A stretch of 20,000 nucleotides of DNA from the NCBI GenBank assembly GCA_012295275.1, contig CM022677.1, positions 24,711,476 through 24,731,475 on the forward strand, given 5' to 3'. The DNA comes from Chrysomallon squamiferum. Its lineage: Eukaryota > Mollusca > Gastropoda > Neomphalida > Peltospiridae. The number at the start of each line of letters is the position of its first letter. Within the stretch, counting starts at the first letter, position 1. Both the position numbers and the translations under genes were made by a program. This document shows, one piece after another, positions 19,089 through 20,000 of the stretch. A model generated the notes under the pieces. The model was not told the origin of the DNA, ran no database searches, and saw only the letters and a program-made list of their open reading frames with translations.

Positions 19089-19832
19089 TAGTAGTGGTAG
19101 TTGTAGTAACTCTCGATATTTACAACTGCTTTACCTGACACATTTAAGTCAATTTCACTGCTCCAATTCAGTCCACTCCGACATCTCCAAAGACTGAGGT
19201 CTATTTTGTCCATATGGTCTATTTGTAATTTGTACACACGTGGATCGGAATTCGGGTCTACACATCCACAGCTGTAGGTGTAGATTGGAAATATCAGTTT
19301 GCAGTCTGCGTCGACTATACAAACCGTCCAATATCCGTACCCAAAATTTTGTTGAAAAGACGAATCATGTTTAATGTTGCTTGTAGGAGATACCTCGCAG
19401 TAAATCGTGTAGTTCCTCCCATTAGCAGGCCATGCAGTTGTATAGATATCCAGATTTAAATCTAGAATTGAATATTTAATTTGAAAAAAAAAAAAAAAAA
19501 AAAAAAAAGAGAAGTTTTATTTTTATGATTACTTTACTTACTTATGTTTCTTTCTTCTTTATTCTTATGGTGATTAACGTGATAATCATCATGATCATAA
19601 TCATCAACATCAGCAGCATGATCATTATTTTATCGTCGTCACCTTCAACACAATTCTTCTTCTTCTTCTTCTTCTTCTTCTTTTCATTATTATTACAGCT
19701 ATATTACCATAACATTTACAGTGTATTTAATGTTGGAAAACAAACAAACGAATAAACAAACAAACCTGGAGTGACTGAAGAGACTGATAAGAAAAGGACG
19801 TGAAAAATAATAAAACTCCAAGAAATGATCAT
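18617..19832 (-). CDS. Unit 4: single-Ig-domain membrane protein
   Basis: Exons: 19832-19766 (signal, MIISWSFIIFHVLFLSV..., 22 codons plus one base), 19461-19135 (domain A), 18708-18617 (hydrophobic tail). Junctions are phase 1; the total is 486 nt, or 161 residues. The signal exon is followed after a 305-bp intron directly by an A-type domain: B and C are absent. The A domain has all six cysteines (YC, TVC, ADC, YSCGC, WRC). The tail exon encodes about 26 hydrophobic residues and ends LKCV-stop. Its acceptor (TTATGTTAAG|TA) is weak, but frame, length (92 nt) and ending agree with unit 2. ATTAAA follows about 435 nt later. It could be the ancestral short form or a deletion derivative. Confidence 0.68.
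18892..19083. repeat. (TAC)n/(TAT)n/(TAG)n in unit 4 last intron
   Basis: Nearly 200 bp of related trinucleotide arrays beginning about 50 bp from the A exon donor. Confidence 0.95.
19135..19461 (-). CDS. Unit 4 exon 2: Ig-like domain A
   Basis: This is an open 327-nt phase 1-1 exon between CAATTCTAG| and |GTAAAG. It reads LNLDIYTTAWPANGRNY, TIYCEV, FQQNFGYGYWTVC, ADC, YSCGC, RVYKLQI and LSLWRCRSG. The donor is at the ancestral position. The downstream intron carries nearly 200 bp of (TAC)n, (TAT)n and (TAG)n on the plus strand. Confidence 0.76.
19766..19832 (-). CDS. Unit 4 exon 1: signal peptide
   Basis: The ATG at 19832 opens MIISWSFIIFHVLFLSVSS, ending VTP before the donor CTCCAG|GTTTGT. 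The first six residues nearly repeat those of the orphan exon at 5165-5220 (MIISWR). Confidence 0.7.
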
Positions 19833-20000
19833 GATTGGAAGTGTAAAACTTTCTCTTCTGTCCAGTCTCCTCAAGTAATAATGTCTGTGTGAAATATGTA
19901 TATATATATATATATGCAACTTCGTTCTGTGCTATACATATACTGAACAAAATAAGAAACGTTCGCTAACTTTGCTTGAACATAACTCGATGAAAACAAA

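Noticed and set aside
19925-20000. Right-edge sequence with ACTGAACAAAATAAG and AACATAACTCGATG as a transposon end
   Set aside because: It is unlike the family blocks, but only one edge is in the window, so no element can be defined.

Overview
The window is AT-rich, intron-rich animal DNA packed with microsatellites: pure (TTA/TAA)n tracts up to over 100 bp, (CA)n, (TA)n, (GATA)n and (TTC)n. That texture, with short modular Ig-like exons, suggests a cephalopod mollusc, most likely an octopus or relative. This is inference from style; no species marker was found.

Almost all the coding content is one tandem gene family on the minus strand. A complete unit, read from high to low coordinate, has: (1) a conserved upstream block with a TATA-like AT stretch and a palindrome; (2) an interval rich in dinucleotide repeat; (3) a short signal-peptide exon; (4) up to three ~110-codon exons, called here C, B and A, each encoding one Ig-like domain with six cysteines; (5) an exon with a short hydrophobic C-terminus ending in LKCV; (6) a 3' UTR with AATAAA or ATTAAA; (7) a conserved 3' flank with TGACGTCA. 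Every internal Ig exon is phase 1-1 and a multiple of three (318, 327 or 330 nt), so domains can be gained or lost without breaking the frame.

Layout, left to right. 1-800: microsatellites and two copies of the 3' flank. 800-3900: unit 1 (signal, C, B, A; hydrophobic exon apparently lost, so probably secreted). 4080-4530: a ~41-bp minisatellite. 5165-5220: an orphan signal exon with a destroyed donor. 5400-6200: sequence of other origin, more GC-balanced. 6730-10800: unit 2, the most complete gene, about 372 codons. 11217-12389: an unrelated ~1.17-kb insertion in the 3' flank of unit 3. 12400-16530: unit 3, with good signal, C and B exons but a twice-frameshifted A exon and a decayed terminal exon. 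16650-17800: mostly unassigned. 17800-18005: a decayed A exon. 18150-19832: unit 4, a signal exon spliced to a single A exon and a hydrophobic terminal exon, about 161 codons.

The array looks like a birth-and-death cluster of secreted or membrane-tethered Ig-superfamily proteins. Domain number, membrane anchoring and splice sites all differ between neighbours. A recognition role (immune, allorecognition or ligand binding) is a guess from architecture only. Exon boundaries were read by eye from splice sites and agreement between paralogues; no search or transcript data were used.
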